Shown here piece after piece: positions 1-8,380 of a DNA stretch of 13,039 nt. The notes below the pieces were generated by a model that was given only the letters and a program-made list of their open reading frames with translations, did not search any database and was not told the DNA's origin. Every line of letters begins with the position of its first letter. The first letter of the stretch is position 1. The position numbers were made by a program, and so were the translations under genes. The DNA comes from Phoronis ovalis (Eukaryota > Phoronida > Phoronidae): the NCBI GenBank assembly GCA_028565635.1, contig JAOXYB010040883.1, forward strand, positions 1 through 13,039, read 5' to 3'.

Positions 1-11
1 GATATTTGCAC

Positions 12-76
12 GGCCTGGGCTATGACCCTACGTTGCCGTAGGCAAGATAGTAGGGTCATAAAGCTAGGACTAGGCC
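12..76. repeat. GC-richer compound foldback (inverted repeat)
   Basis: The arms TATGACCCTAC (21-31) and GTAGGGTCATA (50-60) are perfect 11-bp reverse complements. Inside them, TTGCC (33-37) pairs with GGCAA (41-45) around a GTA loop, leaving G32 and GATA (46-49) unpaired. Outside them, GGCCT (12-16) can pair with AGGCC (72-76) across an irregular internal loop. The core is therefore a 40-nt hairpin with 16 base pairs. The block also carries CTAGG words (64-68, 70-74, 86-90) and several CpGs, unlike the CpG-poor DNA that follows. It looks like the edge of a dispersed repeat or a non-autonomous DNA-transposon remnant, possibly cut by the window start. I recognise no named family. Confidence 0.6.
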
Positions 77-92
77 TTTACTGAGCTAGGCG

Positions 93-854
93 AATTCTTG
101 TCAAGTTAATTTTACTTATCCTTAAATATTGATCCTTATTTATAAGAGTTCTGTTATATGATAAGCTGTAGTGCAGTCCACAACAGATGCATAGGAAGCA
201 TTTTGGAAAATCAGCAACAATATCCAGTTCATGACTTTGATTAATATCTTATATAGATGCAAATCTGTTGTGAAGGCAATTTATCAAGATCAAAACTCAA
301 TTTATAAAGTTTAATATTGGAATCGATTAAAAGCGATATTTGGGTGTTCTGGCATTATATTACATACAATTAAATCTTGCTAAAGGGAAAATGGGAGTGA
401 TAGAATATTAGTGTCCAGTATACTTGGAGGATATAAGGGACTAATGCTGGGAGGTTTTGGTAGATGGAAAGAGTTTACCAAATAGTATCTAAATTTCAAA
501 CCATATCACAACGACAATATTTTCAAATTTAATATTTAAGAAAATGTATTAATCTGTCTGGTTTACCCAGCACAATCAAGGGCATTTTAGAAAATGCTAT
601 GAAATTGTCAGTTCCTATTTATTTAGCTTAATAAATATACAAGTAAATTCAAGTTTATAAATAAACTTGGAAGGTAACAAAATGCTGATTTTAATAGAGA
701 CCTACTGACAGTCATAATAATCAGAAGAAAATTCCATGAAATTAAGTATTGCATTTGCAAGATAAGGCTGCAATGAACTGAAAATTGACATTTAAAAAGG
801 TGTTGAGTTGATTAAATGGTAAAACGGATTATGTTAATATGTTTTCTTGTTTAG
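93..854. other. Non-coding AT-rich stretch, probably intronic if the 855 acceptor is real
   Basis: There is no ORF of note and no recognisable repeat family. It is A/T-rich with frequent stops in all frames. It contains one exact small inverted repeat, annotated separately at 650-669, and ends in a pyrimidine-rich run leading to a TTTAG acceptor at 851-854. If the adjacent exon candidate is genuine, this stretch would be the 3' part of an intron on the + strand. Confidence 0.5.
650..669. repeat. Perfect short inverted repeat containing AATAAA
   Basis: CAAGTTTAT (650-658) and ATAAACTTG (661-669) are exact reverse complements separated by AA. The AATAAA hexamer at 660-665 lies inside the right arm, so an RNA hairpin would hide it. 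A 9-bp AT-rich palindrome of this kind can occur by chance in 13 kb of AT-rich DNA, so no function is claimed. Confidence 0.4.
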
Positions 855-907
855 GTACAGGAACCATCTGAGACTATAATAAAAGCATCCAGAGTGATTA
901 AAAATAG
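855..907 (+). other. Candidate short coding exon (53 nt), gene unknown
   Basis: A pyrimidine-rich run and acceptor (GTTTTCTTGTTTAG, 841-854) precede an open segment that ends AATAG|GTATGT, a good donor at 908-913. Read from 855 in phase 0, the segment encodes VQEPSETIIKASRVIKN plus two bases, with a mixed, protein-like composition. A second AG at 859-860 gives an in-frame alternative start 6 nt downstream. Without splicing at 908 the frame stays open to TAA at 987-989, 44 codons in all, so this could instead be the start of a last exon followed by a long 3' UTR. The frame has no ATG and is closed by TAG just upstream, so it can only be coding if spliced. I do not recognise the peptide. A random match to splice consensus remains quite possible. 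Confidence 0.25.
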
Positions 908-919
908 GTATGTGACACC

Positions 920-970
920 CAATGGGGTATATGTTTTTCAGGGTCACTGGTTACAATGGGGCATATGTTT
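920..970. repeat. Short direct repeat pair
   Basis: A 17-nt word, CAATGGGGTATATGTTT at 920-936, recurs as CAATGGGGCATATGTTT at 954-970 with one substitution, at a spacing of 34 nt. It sits immediately left of the larger decayed duplication at 974-1150 and may belong to the same minisatellite-like region. Confidence 0.55.
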
Positions 971-973
971 CAA

Positions 974-1150
974 CCACAGGTACTTATAAGGAGGTAGGAT
1001 TTATGTACTTACAACAGGTTGCAAATAAATGTGTGTTTGGGTTTCATTGTATTCCAAAAACATGTGCATATTTTTTCTAACATTTTTAGCCACTGGTACT
1101 TACTAAGAAGTATAATTTTGGTCATCAAGTGCTTACCACAGGTTACATTT
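974..1150. repeat. Decayed tandem duplication, about 117-bp period
   Basis: CCACAGGTACTTATAAGG near 975 aligns with CCACTGGTACTTACTAAG near 1091. The similarity continues through TACTTACAACAGGTTGCA (about 1006-1023) and TGCTTACCACAGGTTACA (about 1130-1147). CATTTTTAGCCA also occurs twice, near 1081 and 1147. Substitutions and small indels separate the copies, so the duplication is old. Related ACAGGTT words continue to about 1240. The repeat disrupts any coding frame and is most simply a degenerate local duplication. Confidence 0.5.
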
Positions 1151-3160
1151 TTAGCCATTCATCGTTGCTTAACAGGTTTATAAAATTGTGCCATGACCCA
1201 CCTGTCCGGACATTTTCAACACACAGCCTGCAACAGGTTTTCTATTAAAGTTATCTCCCATGTACTAAAGCTTACATTTAGTTCTTTCCCTACCTCTAGA
1301 TGTCAGTGTGTGTCCATACTTGTTTTGTTACCTCTCAATAGATGTCAGCAGTATGGTTGTGGTCACTTGGCATACCAGGCAAAACAGTCACCTATTGCAT
1401 ATCTATGGCATTTCCTTTAGACCTTTCGAAATTGGTAATCTGAACATTGGATATTCAATCATTCTAAAATGGAATAAATCACTTGAACATAGTTTACATT
1501 TGTGTGCCTGGAATTCTTTTGATTAAAACCCTTTGATTTGTTTTTCACTCCACAAGGAAAGCTGTTCCTAGGCATAAGTGCACAACAAAAATTGTATGCA
1601 TACCTGTTGTTATGTCTAGAATGCAGAAAGAATAATTATAGATTAGTATAATCAGTGCAATCCTGTTATCTAACCAATTGATTATTATTTTCTGTATACA
1701 GTCTAGGGAAACCACCCCTCATATTTTGAAGGATATCAGAATGTTGTTATACTGTTCAATAAAGCTGGAACTCCCAAGTCATTTATATACATAATTGTTT
1801 AATGTCAAGACCAATTAATTTTATAATCTGTATCATATACCTGTAATATTACAGTTTGTATCAAAGCTTTGTCAATATTTGCTGTGATTAGTAACACACC
1901 TAGTTATTGCCTGTTATGTTCAGAAGTACTTGGTTCTGATAACCCCCTTTGTGCATAATGCTATTATCCAACACACTGGTTGGCACAGTCTGAATATTTA
2001 GTGTTTGAACAATTTATAACTTAAAATAGTTTTGCTTTACAAACATGCCTTGGATTTCTAAACCTGTTTATTCCAAGTTGTAAATATTAATTTGATTTTT
2101 AGCCTTATGTGTTATTTTGCTCAAAGCATAGCTATTCCTTGTTATGCACCAAATCAAATGAAATGGAATTCCCTGATTTGGGAGTAGCTGAAAATTGAAT
2201 AATTGATTATGAAAAGCGTTGTTACACCAGACTATTTTGCCTTTCATCTTTGATTTAATTGCTTTTTGATGAACATAACTATACAGTACTATTCTTTCTT
2301 GAAGCCCTTCATTGTTTTGTTACATTTTTTGTACATCTCTCCCAAAGTTTTGAACAGTAAATAAATATTGTTTTTTACTTGTAAAGCTATCACCACTGGA
2401 ATTGAAATTGAGTTATGTTTACACAACATTTTTGTTTTGAACTACATACAGCACTCATGTACTTCCATGTTTTGACATTATTTTTGTTTTTCTGAAAATT
2501 AATGTAAAATTTGGTAATTATTCACTGTTAATTTATGTACTTGTACTTGCTAATGTTACACAGTTTGAATGGGGGACCCATTTTCCTGGTGCCAGCCTTC
2601 TTAACTGTTGAGGTTTTGAAATGATTGTGGTTTGATAATGTGACAGGGAAATATTTGCTATATGGCCATAGAAACTAGATATGTATATACTTTATTGCTC
2701 TGTCTTATCACAGTCTACTAATTCTTCACAAGTGAGAAAAGTGGGCTAATCTGTAGAAAACTGAACTTTGGAGTGGGTTTAACATTCTTTACCTGTATAG
2801 AAGTGAGCTTTATATTGTTATACTCTTAATGAAACCCTTGTTAGCTGTGAAAATGAGATTTTGTATTTTCGAAATCCTTGTATTCCATGGGGCAGTTCTG
2901 AAATTTTGTTAAGGATTATTAGTCCATGTAACTTCAGAGTTAATTGTCTTGATATTGGTTGAATAAGAAGAAATAGGGCCATCCATGTTCAAAGCTTTTG
3001 CACACAATTATATTATATCTTGCAAACTTTTTCTGGTACAGTATGGTAATTTACAGTTTAGCAGATGGTCACATATGTGGAGTTCCTCTTCATTAATTAT
3101 GCGACATTTTTATGAGCCACAGTTGTCCAATGCATTGCATTTGCTGAGAAACAATTGCGC
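1151..3160. other. Long non-coding T-rich stretch
   Basis: No convincing gene is present. Possible frames are short and their translations have no recognisable domain. The + strand is visibly T-rich, most strongly around 1800-2650. Contents noted are a local repeat of TACCTCT...AGATGTCAG (1291-1306 and 1329-1349), a CTGTATACAG palindrome (1692-1701), AATAAA at 1758-1763, and the better AATAAA candidate at 2360-2365. The texture fits an intron or 3' UTR read on the + strand. Confidence 0.5.
2360..2365 (+). promoter_or_regulatory. Possible poly(A) signal (AATAAA)
   Basis: The canonical AATAAA is preceded by TTTTGTACATC (TGTA-type upstream element, about 2327) and followed by the T/G-rich run ATTGTTTTTTACTTG (2366-2380), the arrangement expected of a metazoan cleavage site on the + strand. 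AATAAA occurs many times by chance in DNA this AT-rich, so only the combination of elements makes this one notable. Confidence 0.25.
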
Positions 3161-3162
3161 TG

Positions 3163-3200
3163 ACATTTACAAGTTTGAATTTAAAAATTCTTGTAAATGT
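3163..3200. repeat. Perfect 11-bp hairpin
   Basis: ACATTTACAAG (3163-3173) is the exact reverse complement of CTTGTAAATGT (3190-3200). The 16-nt interval can form a further AATT/AATT pairing. A separate 10-bp palindrome, CAATGCATTG, lies at 3128-3137. The hairpin may be fortuitous, but its stem is longer than most others in this window. Confidence 0.5.
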
Positions 3201-3856
3201 TTTATTATATTGAAATAAGCTTGAATTTTAATCAATCTATTTAAAAAGAAAACAGGATGTGAGGGCTTATAGACAGTTGTCAGAGTTTATCTATAATAGA
3301 CACAGATGTTTCCTTCATTATTTTAGGAAATAGGGGCCATTTTAGAAGCAGAATGGGCATACAGAGCTTTTAAAAGTTGGTCAACCATAGTGCCTGTCTG
3401 AGTGATTCAATCCATTATGATTTGTTAATTTTGGCTGTGGTTTCTAAAATTAATAGTAGATCATCAACCCTGATGAGGTATTGAGTAGCCTAGGTGTTTC
3501 TGGTTGGATGTCAACTTTGGAGAAACTGATTATGGAGAGCATTTTAATCTTTCCTTGATACCATGTGGAGAGGAATCCAGGGGATTATTTCTGAAGCATG
3601 GGTTTATTTAATATATTTGTTAGTAGTGTGGACCTTATCCATGTTTGCTGCAAGTAATTTAGCCACTGGTTGAAATTAGAGGGATATCTAGAATATCATA
3701 AAAAGTGTATTCGTTTCTTGTTTTTAAAGGATGGGGAATCGACTCTTCCAAATTTTTAATATAGATATGTACTCGGGATTTACAATTGATGCTGTAAAGA
3801 GTTCCACCTGAATCTTCCCTAACATAACCCATCTTGTTAATAAACTTGAAGAAATA
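3201..3856. other. Non-coding stretch without recognised features
   Basis: No reading frame, repeat family or RNA gene is recognisable on either strand. An isolated AATAAA at 3839-3844 lacks a clear T/G-rich downstream element. I see nothing else to annotate. Confidence 0.5.
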
Positions 3857-3933
3857 TTAAAATTTTAAAAAATTGATAGATCTATTACATTCTAAATTTC
3901 AAAAAGCTAAACTGATTTTAAAATCAATTTTTT
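3857..3933. repeat. Cluster of nested AT-rich palindromes
   Basis: Three palindromes occur within about 70 bp: TTAAAATTTTAA (3857-3868), ATAGATCTAT (3876-3885) and TGATTTTAAAATCA (3913-3926). In addition AAAAAATTGAT (3867-3877) is the exact reverse complement of ATCAATTTTTT (3923-3933), so the whole block can fold on itself. The right arm runs straight into TTTTTTTCAG (ending at 3937), which resembles a splice acceptor. A folded intron end, an easily unwound AT-rich element and chance in AT-rich DNA are all possible. Confidence 0.4.
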
Positions 3934-4494
3934 TCAGTATTTCAACAATTATGATTCAGATAGGTGGGATCTTTTTTGAAAAAAATGTTGCATAAATCAC
4001 TGATAGAAACAAATATTTCAGGTAATTCACATTAATAGACTAATGTGTTATGTTAGTGTAATTTGAGATGTTGGGGTTTGCATAATGTGTAAATCGAAGG
4101 GTCACCATTCACATGTCCCAGGAGATTTAAGCTGTCTGGTTATAAAGTATATTGCATAAGATGTTGTGGATTGTGCATACTCAATAAGCATTACCTAATT
4201 CCAGTGCTGGTTTTTCATTGCTTGGTCAGGCTGGTATCTTGGTACAAGGTTCATAGCTGTTTCACTGGACATCAATCATGCTGTCTAGATGCTTCCTGTC
4301 CTGGTTCCTGCCTTGCTGATTATTACCTAACACCTTAAATACCAAATGTCTATTCTCTGGGCAACTGTCTCAGGAAAAAAATCAGCTACTTGTTTTGTCT
4401 AAAAAGTAGCCTTCATTATGCATTATGGCTCCAAGCAAAATTGGATTGTGGAGAACATTGATATGTCTGCCGTCAGTGCAATGCTTATGGCCTA

Positions 4495-4519
4495 TACTAA
4501 TTACTTTATTCTGTTTCAG
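4495..4519 (+). promoter_or_regulatory. Strong splice-acceptor look-alike
   Basis: TACTAAT (4495-4501), a near-ideal branch-point sequence, is followed by a pyrimidine-rich run and TTTCAG ending at 4519. The sequence after it is open for only 11 codons in phase 0 (LAIKSAYIPFE, then TAG at 4553-4555) and contains AATAAA at 4525-4530. If used, this would begin a terminal exon. There is no independent support for an exon, and sites of this quality arise by chance in long introns. Confidence 0.25.
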
Positions 4520-5190
4520 TTGGCAATAAAAAGTGCATATATTCCTTTTGAATAGTCATTTAACAGAAAAAATAGCTGATGTTAACCCTGAGGCCCATGT
4601 GTCAAACCAGTTTAAGCAAACTGGCACCTTTATAACCAGAAATTATCGCATCATTTTGTTTTCCTGTGGTCTGTGGTAGATAAATTACCTGTTGTTTTTT
4701 TAATGACCCTGGGACTTCCTGTAGGATGCTTGTGGTCTTTTAGTACAGTGATGTCCAGTGTTAAATACTTCTTTTGTGGCTACTCATATTTCTAGACTTA
4801 ACCATAGCTGAGACTTTATTTCATGCTTGTTTAGTTTGGCTGATATTAACTTTGCATGGGGCAATAGCACTTGAAAGTAAGAAAGCAGGGTTAGCACACG
4901 TTGAGGTGTTTAGGTGCTGCAAGACACTCCTTATTCTATTTTTATTTGCTTTATACTATAACATATCCTTCGAATATGAATGTTGTGCCACAACCAAAGT
5001 CCATGCATTAATGGTGATAAATGTAATTATAACAATATAGGGTTATTGCAAATTTTTTTTTCTGTCTGGCATTTCAAACATTCCTAGTCACATGTCAAAA
5101 TAGTACATAATTACCCGTAATACTTATGTTCCAGTATAACCAGTATCATCTTTATAGGTAAAGTTAATTTGCTTAGTGCCAGTTAATTCA

Positions 5191-5508
5191 TCAGACTAAT
5201 TGCATTATATCCCTAGCTGTTGTAGCTGTTAATAAAATCAGTTTTGTTTTGCAGAATGATTGCTGTACCTGGTCACAGTTATAGAAGTTCTCAATAGGGG
5301 GAGCAACAGTAGTCTGTAGAATGGTTGAATGAGCAAGGTGGGTGTCTTTAATAAGTGAGTCACATGTTCTATTGCTCATCACTGACCAGTTATCATGCAC
5401 ATAAACAAACAGTCGTTGTTGTTGTGCACCATGGCTTATTACATCAATGTATTGGTGATCTAAGAAGTGAACTTCCCTTAAATACATATCAATAAATGAG
5501 TAGAACAT
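5191..5508 (-). other. Longest ATG-initiated ORF (105 codons), probably fortuitous
   Basis: The ORF starts at ATG on the minus strand (CAT at 5506-5508) and has a fairly balanced composition, with Asp, His, Gln and Arg well represented, rather than the Leu/Phe/Ile/Lys-rich product usual for random AT-rich DNA. It opens MFYSFIDMYLREVHF. No signal peptide, transmembrane segment, zinc-binding pattern or known domain is visible. It has no neighbours, and it lies opposite the apparent + strand direction of transcription. A frame of about this length is expected once in 13 kb by chance, so I regard it as non-coding unless conserved elsewhere. Confidence 0.1.
5235..5254 (+). promoter_or_regulatory. 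Splice-acceptor look-alike
   Basis: A T-rich tract with TTTTGTTTTGCAG ends at 5254. One downstream frame begins at ATG 5256 and reads MIAVPGHSYRSSQ before TAG. Too little is open to call an exon, and the minus-strand ORF overlaps the same bases. It is recorded only as a possible + strand processing site. Confidence 0.15.
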
Positions 5509-6543
5509 TTGAGTACAGTGAGGTTATTTGGTACAGATCCCTGGGCTAGTTTTATTTTATTTGGTATGTGGTGAGAGTTTTCATTAGTTCCAGTTTTGAA
5601 AACACTAAATAAAGTGAATCTTTGAGTGCAGTGATCATTAGCAGTAATTTAAGAATCTGAGATATTGGCAAAACCATGAAATCCACCCTGTGCAATAACA
5701 TTCCTGTGTCATCAGATTATAAAAGTAAGCACAGTATGTACTAACAAACCTTTCATAGCTGGAAAACTGGACAGGATTAATGTCTTATGTATCCATAAAA
5801 AGATTTTAAACAATTTATTTTGATATTAAAGTAGTCCTCTGTTTGCAAATATGCAGATTTAAAAGCATTATGGATAAAGCAGTTAGGAGTATAGAGAAGA
5901 TTATATCACTTTATAAGATAACATGTAGTGCATTGATTATCTGTTGTTATACACAAGATGCCTGGTTCCTATTACTTGTGGTGATTGCTATGTTAATCCT
6001 CCTTTAATCTGACTGTTATCTGCTGATGTCTTTATCTTGAACATTATGATTACTTGAGGGTTTATACATAGTTTGTCCTGTGTCTGTTGTTAATAGAAGG
6101 CAAGTGACATCAGTGTGTACTATAGTAACTCAACTAGATAGAACACATACCTGTCCAGTTGACCACGAGTCCCATTTTTTAAGGCTTCAGAAAAAAATTC
6201 CCTTGGTAATTAAACTGGCTCATCCCCGGGCTCACCTTTTCAAGGAGACTCCCTGCTGTTCCTCAATCAAACTCTATAACTACAGGTCCCAGGTTATTTT
6301 GTTGCAATTTTCATACTTTTCAAATTTCTGATAGGTTTGAACAGGAGATGAAGATACTTAGTTGAGATGTTGGATCAGGTCATGAAGCATACAGTATGAA
6401 ATTGATTTTGAGCTTGGAAGGATTAAAAATGGATTATGTGATATCCCACAGAGGGAATAACATTAAACTGACCATTATTCAGTGGGCCATTGCTTCAGGC
6501 ATAGATTAAAACATCAAAGTAGTCCCAGTCATATAATATTTAC

Positions 6544-6565
6544 TTTTAAATGCTGGCATTTAAAA
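6544..6565. repeat. Perfect 10-bp inverted repeat with 2-nt centre
   Basis: TTTTAAATGC (6544-6553) and GCATTTAAAA (6556-6565) are exact reverse complements around TG. The pairing continues imperfectly outward through ATATT/AATAT-like sequence, giving a mostly AT hairpin of about 15 bp with mismatches. It could be a chance structure. Confidence 0.45.
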
Positions 6566-8080
6566 ATATATTGAAACTTTCTTTTCAAGAGGCAAGTGAT
6601 TCTTTGTTGGACAGGTTGTATCTTTTCTATTTTTTCTGTTGATAGTTTTGGGCCAGTTTGTTAGCCATTGCTTTCTAAGGATCCAATTCTTATCTCCTTG
6701 CCTAGTAAATTAAAGTGTGCCAGTGTAGTGGTAGACTTGCCCTCTTTTTCTTCATGTTTCATCAGGAATTACCCTCTATGTATTTTTTCTCTCTTGCATT
6801 GATAGTTACAGATTAAGACTGTGTGTTGCCTTTTGTGATGTTTCCTTATTTTGGTGTAAAATTCTGGAAAAACTGAATTTAATAAAAACAATACACATTC
6901 CAATAATCATTTGGGGAAATTATTTTCACAGTTGCACATGTTATAAAATTGCACTTCATATTGGATGTCTGGTGACATAACCTGTACTATATAACTAGAT
7001 ATGTGTTTGATCCATTGTTATTATTAACATAGGAAAAACATTTGTATTCATTTTCTTGCTGATTAAGGAGCTTAGGGATTTGTAAACGGAACATCCTTTT
7101 GTGTGTGAAATCTTTTGCAAACTCAGACTTAGACATAACATGCTGCAAGGGTTGATATAATGACAAATGTGTTACAATGTTAGGACTGTCCCTTATGAAA
7201 AAATATCAGGGAATTGTTACTTTTTCAAAGCATAACGTTTTAGGCTTCTGTAGACTGTAGTAGGTATTGTTTATAGCTTCTCTGACACTTTTTATTTGCT
7301 CAGTGATATATCATGCATGAACACTGTTTCCTGTGAGATACAGTTCCTAAGTCATCTCTTTTAAGTTATACAAAAGTAGAAAATGGATAATCATGTTACA
7401 TGAAATGAAATGAAAAATACAATTAAAAATTCATGAGGTTGTATTTTAAACCAGTTCTCCCCATTTGTACTGTTTGACCCTTTCTAAATTTTAGTAAAAC
7501 AAGTTTTCTAATGTTAAAGGTAATAATTTAAACCACATTTGATGATTATTACTGGTTTATAATGAAAATTTAGTTGTATATTGAACTGACTATTCTACTG
7601 TAAATAATAGGTCCTTGAGGTTTAGGTAGCCTGCTGAATATATTACCTGAGTACTTAATTTTTTACTTGGAGATAAGAGTATGATAAGGTATACATATGT
7701 TTCTAATTTAAATACACCTTTTTAAGGTTATCTAGCCGCCAACATTTAACTGCTATCTTAATGTTGTGTTTGGCATTATGTGTTGTGGTTACTTGTGTGT
7801 TCATGTGACCACTGGTGTCATTTTAGTGCAGTTTGTGTATGCTGTGTTGCTGGGTATTGTAAAGACCATTAGACCACCAGAGTGATTTGCTCTAATGATT
7901 ATGTACATAACCCACACAGTATTTTTTATGCATGGCTTCATGGAACTTAATAAATGTAAACCTACATCTGTGTAATAGGTGGCAGCACGGGTTATTCAAA
8001 CTGACTTATCAGATGGCTTGTTTGTTTGATAAGTGTTTCTAGTACATAAGATCATGGATGTTTGTATAGGGATAACCCAA

Positions 8081-8236
8081 TTTAAAAGGGCTCTTAGTGG
8101 GAATTTAGACCATTCATCCAGGGAGTGTCCTAGGGGCCACAGGGGTGAGATACCTTCCTGTTTTCAGATTTATCTATTCTGTGGGACCAAGGTTACTGGT
8201 CGCACTTGTGATCTTTATAACATAACTAAAATAGTA
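8081..8236. other. Possible retroposed fragment upstream of an A-rich tract
   Basis: This block has less biased composition than its surroundings and runs directly into an A-rich tract at 8237-8256, the order expected of a 5'-truncated retrocopy or SINE inserted in + orientation. I see no A/B-box promoter, tRNA-like head or recognisable protein in it, and no obvious target-site duplication. The identification is therefore tentative and rests only on composition and the tail-like tract. Confidence 0.15.
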
Positions 8237-8259
8237 AATAAAAAAAAAGGGAAAAAGGG
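8237..8259 (+). repeat. Purine tract (A-rich, with GGG blocks)
   Basis: A purine run, interrupted by one T at 8239, contains a 9-A run (8240-8248), GGG, five A and a second GGG (8257-8259). The final GGG can pair with CCC at 8378-8380, so it may form the outermost part of the foldback that follows, or it may be a degraded poly(A) tail of the preceding block. Confidence 0.6.
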
Positions 8260-8262
8260 TAC

Positions 8263-8375
8263 TTCCTCCATAAGAACAACACGAAAATTATTATTTTATT
8301 TTTATACTATTAATCTTTTCTTCTTATTTATGATCATTTATTAATAATATTTTTCGTGTTGTTCTTATGGAGGAA
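8263..8375. mobile_element. Long near-perfect foldback; MITE-like or hairpin-RNA locus
   Basis: The left arm 8263-8287 and the right arm 8351-8375 are exact 25-nt reverse complements; the left arm begins TTCCTCCATAAGAACAACAC. After one mismatch (8288 against 8350) pairing resumes for 7 bp (8289-8295 with 8343-8349), giving a 33-bp stem with 32 pairs. The loop is 47 nt of T-rich sequence (8296-8342). GGG at 8257-8259 and CCC at 8378-8380 can extend the stem across a 3/2-nt internal loop. A stem this long and clean is far beyond chance and implies recent origin or selection. Two readings fit: a very short foldback/MITE transposon (about 113-124 bp), or a precursor-like hairpin that Dicer could process. 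I cannot delimit a target-site duplication, so the superfamily is not assigned. Confidence 0.7.
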
Positions 8376-8380
8376 TTCCC

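Larger units (their letters stand above)
3938..8080. other. Long non-coding stretch, + strand T-rich
   Basis: This is unique-looking AT-rich, CpG-poor sequence without an identifiable gene. Short frames exist on both strands but none shows a known domain. Sub-features worth separate entries are the acceptor-like sites at 4519 and 5254, the minus-strand ORF at 5191-5508 and the inverted repeat at 6544-6565. A small 7-bp hairpin, CCAGTTT AAGC AAACTGG, lies at 4607-4624. AATAAA occurs at 5608-5613, 6881-6886 and 7949-7954. The general impression is intron or 3' UTR of a + strand transcript. Confidence 0.5.

Noticed and set aside
41-65. AGGCAAGAT resembles the 5' end of miR-31
   Set aside because: The remainder diverges, and the local foldback pairs different bases from the miR-31 precursor, with a loop of only 3 nt next to the seed.
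1193-1526. Two overlapping + strand frames of 72-75 codons
   Set aside because: They overlap in different frames, use biased residues, show no domain and partly derive from a local repeat; they are chance frames.
7724-7738. GGTTATCTAGC, an 11-nt match to the middle of animal miR-9
   Set aside because: The seed region differs and no complementary arm lies nearby to make a precursor hairpin, so it is a chance match.
7867-7897. CATTAGA/TCTAATG hairpin as a structured RNA
   Set aside because: A 7-bp stem with a 17-nt loop is expected several times in a window this size.
8033-8344. 103-codon frame starting at GTG
   Set aside because: It reads through the purine tract and the left arm and loop of the foldback, starts at a non-ATG codon and has a Lys/Phe-rich low-complexity end.
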